NCBI RefSeq assembly: GCF_027925525.1
Contig: NZ_BSDJ01000051.1
Span: 1-32,860, forward strand
Reading direction: 5' to 3'
From: Paenibacillus tyrphae
GTDB taxonomy: Bacteria; Bacillota; Bacilli; Paenibacillales; NBRC-103111
DNA: 32,860 nt
The translations under genes and the position numbers were made by a program. The first letter of the stretch is position 1; each line of letters begins with the position of its first letter. Positions 32,178-32,860 of this stretch are shown one piece after another. The notes below the pieces were generated by a model, which had not been told where the DNA came from, did not search any database, and saw only the letters and a program-made list of their open reading frames with translations.

Positions 32178-32200
32178 GACGCGGTTTCCCCCCTCCCAGG

Positions 32201-32230
32201 AAAAAAACAACCCCTCTGCTATGCAGAGGG
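32201..32230 (-). terminator. Terminator of the repeat-protein gene
   Basis: Read leftward, CCCTCTGC and GCAGAGGG pair around a 3-nt loop, followed by GTTGTTTTTTT. It separates the repeat-protein gene from the glycosyltransferases; read-through would be needed for joint transcription. Confidence 0.8.
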
Positions 32231-32243
32231 ATATGTTTTCATT

Positions 32244-32860
32244 TTATGAACCCTGAGCGTTGAATATGACGTCAATCGTTCCGGTTACCAACGTCGTTGA
32301 AGCCCGGTACGAAAGGCGGGTATATTTCAAAAAGCGTTGAGGCACGAGTACGTCGACAGACCCCGGAGACAGGTTAAAACTGCTAACGTCGGTAAACCAG
32401 TTGGTTCCGTTCGCGCTAATTTCCAGTATCGTATCGACGGTTCCTACGGGACTGGAATTGTAGACAAAGAACGAATAAGTTTCCAAAACAGCGGTCGTTA
32501 TAGCCGCCAGCGGCGCGAATGTCGTGGCCGTGCCTGCAGGAACGGCCAAGAAGCTCTGCTCAACAAAGCTGTTCTGCGAGATCGCCGTTAACGTCCCGCC
32601 CAGGATGGCGGTAATTGTGCCCGCCGTGATGGTGGCTCCGAGTATGGAGCCGACGGTAGTCAGGGTCCCTGCGGTGATGGTGGCGCCGAGCACGCTGGTA
32701 ATGGTGCCGTTGAGCAGGTTGGTGATTGTTCCGCCCAGTAACGTGGCGCTGATCGAGCCTGCTGTAATGGTAGCTCCCAGCACGGAGCTGACGGTAGTCA
32801 GGGTCCCCGCGGTGATGGTGGCGCCGAGCACACTAGTAATGGTGCCGTTGAGCAGGTTGG
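32244..32860 (-). CDS. Thr/Ser-rich repeat protein with DUF6385-like C-terminus (partial, runs off the window)
   Basis: The reading frame is open to the window edge, so the true start is missing. The N-terminal visible part is made of 46-residue repeats rich in Thr, Ser, Gly, Ile and Leu, each with LGATITAGTLTTV-type cores that fit beta-strand stacking. The last about 100 residues (TYSFFVYNSSPVGTVDTILE, ISANGTNWFTDVSSFNLSPG, ending VTGTIDVIFNAQGS) look like DUF6385, known from Paenibacillus and related spore-formers. No membrane anchor is visible at the C-terminus. Next to three GT2-TPR genes, it is a candidate acceptor for O-glycosylation on the cell or spore surface; that link is inference. 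Confidence 0.72.
   Translation of the reverse strand, partial: NLLNGTITSVLGATITAGTLTTVSSVLGATITAGSISATLLGGTITNLLNGTITSVLGATITAGTLTTVGSILGATITAGTITAILGGTLTAISQNSFVEQSFLAVPAGTATTFAPLAAITTAVLETYSFFVYNSSPVGTVDTILEISANGTNWFTDVSSFNLSPGSVDVLVPQRFLKYTRLSYRASTTLVTGTIDVIFNAQGS
32698..32860 (-). repeat. 138-bp in-frame tandem repeat
   Basis: The 25 bp at 32836-32860 are identical to 32698-32722, a period of 138 bp (46 codons). The DNA between matches with a few changes and the array continues beyond the window. Within each unit, shorter LGATIT/LGGTIT cores recur every 8, 14 or 16 residues. Confidence 0.85.

Noticed and set aside
32698..32860. Possible CRISPR array, because of the regular repeats
   Set aside because: The period is 138 bp, the repeats are in frame with no unique spacers, and they encode a continuous Thr-rich protein.

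Overview
The window looks like chromosomal DNA of a Gram-positive, spore-forming member of the Paenibacillaceae (Paenibacillus or Cohnella type). The evidence is a moderately GC-rich sequence, strong AAGGAGG-like ribosome binding sites, family content typical of this group (DUF1836 and DUF6385 proteins, a copper-amine-oxidase-type stalk protein, TPR-linked glycosyltransferases, small XRE/TetR/MerR/ArsR regulators), and a dispersed GAGGAACTGC-type intergenic repeat. No tRNA, rRNA, CRISPR array, prophage or transposase was seen. The genus is an inference.

Layout. 1-585 is non-coding and repeat-bearing. 586-3291 holds a small unknown protein, a divergent IF-3 paralogue, a methyltransferase and an APH-fold kinase. 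3480-5110 is a TetR-controlled metallo-hydrolase locus. 5184-7729 has a broken GNAT remnant, a small membrane protein, a broken rarD and an aldo/keto reductase. 7735-8889 is an MFS transporter. 9039-10700 is a MerR / unknown / ClpP operon behind a promoter with doubled operators. 10697-12759 is a divergent CDF transporter / DUF1836 regulator pair with matching palindromes at both promoters. 12859-16366 holds a GNAT enzyme, an Old Yellow Enzyme, a TetR regulator, an SRPBCC protein and a quinone reductase. 16537-20168 is a mixed accessory stretch: an unknown protein, a DUF1697 remnant, GNAT, DUF4282, an ArsR regulator with a frameshifted epimerase, and a glycolipid-binding protein. 20229-22380 holds a stalk-domain exported protein, an XRE / peptide deformylase operon and a small unknown.

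The last 10 kb is a surface-glycosylation locus. Four glycosyltransferase-related genes run rightward (22569-26460). Three large GT2-TPR proteins run leftward (32177-26581). The two blocks meet at a bidirectional terminator. Just upstream of the leftward block, and running off the window, is a Thr/Ser-rich protein with 46-residue repeats and a DUF6385-like C-terminus, the natural candidate for a glycosylated surface or spore protein.

A second theme is broken reading frames. rarD, an epimerase, a GNAT remnant and a small ORF can all be restored by adding single bases, nearly always one G, while the protein reads normally on both sides of each break. This may reflect base-calling error rather than true decay and should be settled before any of them is called a pseudogene. 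A metallo-hydrolase gene has one break of opposite polarity.
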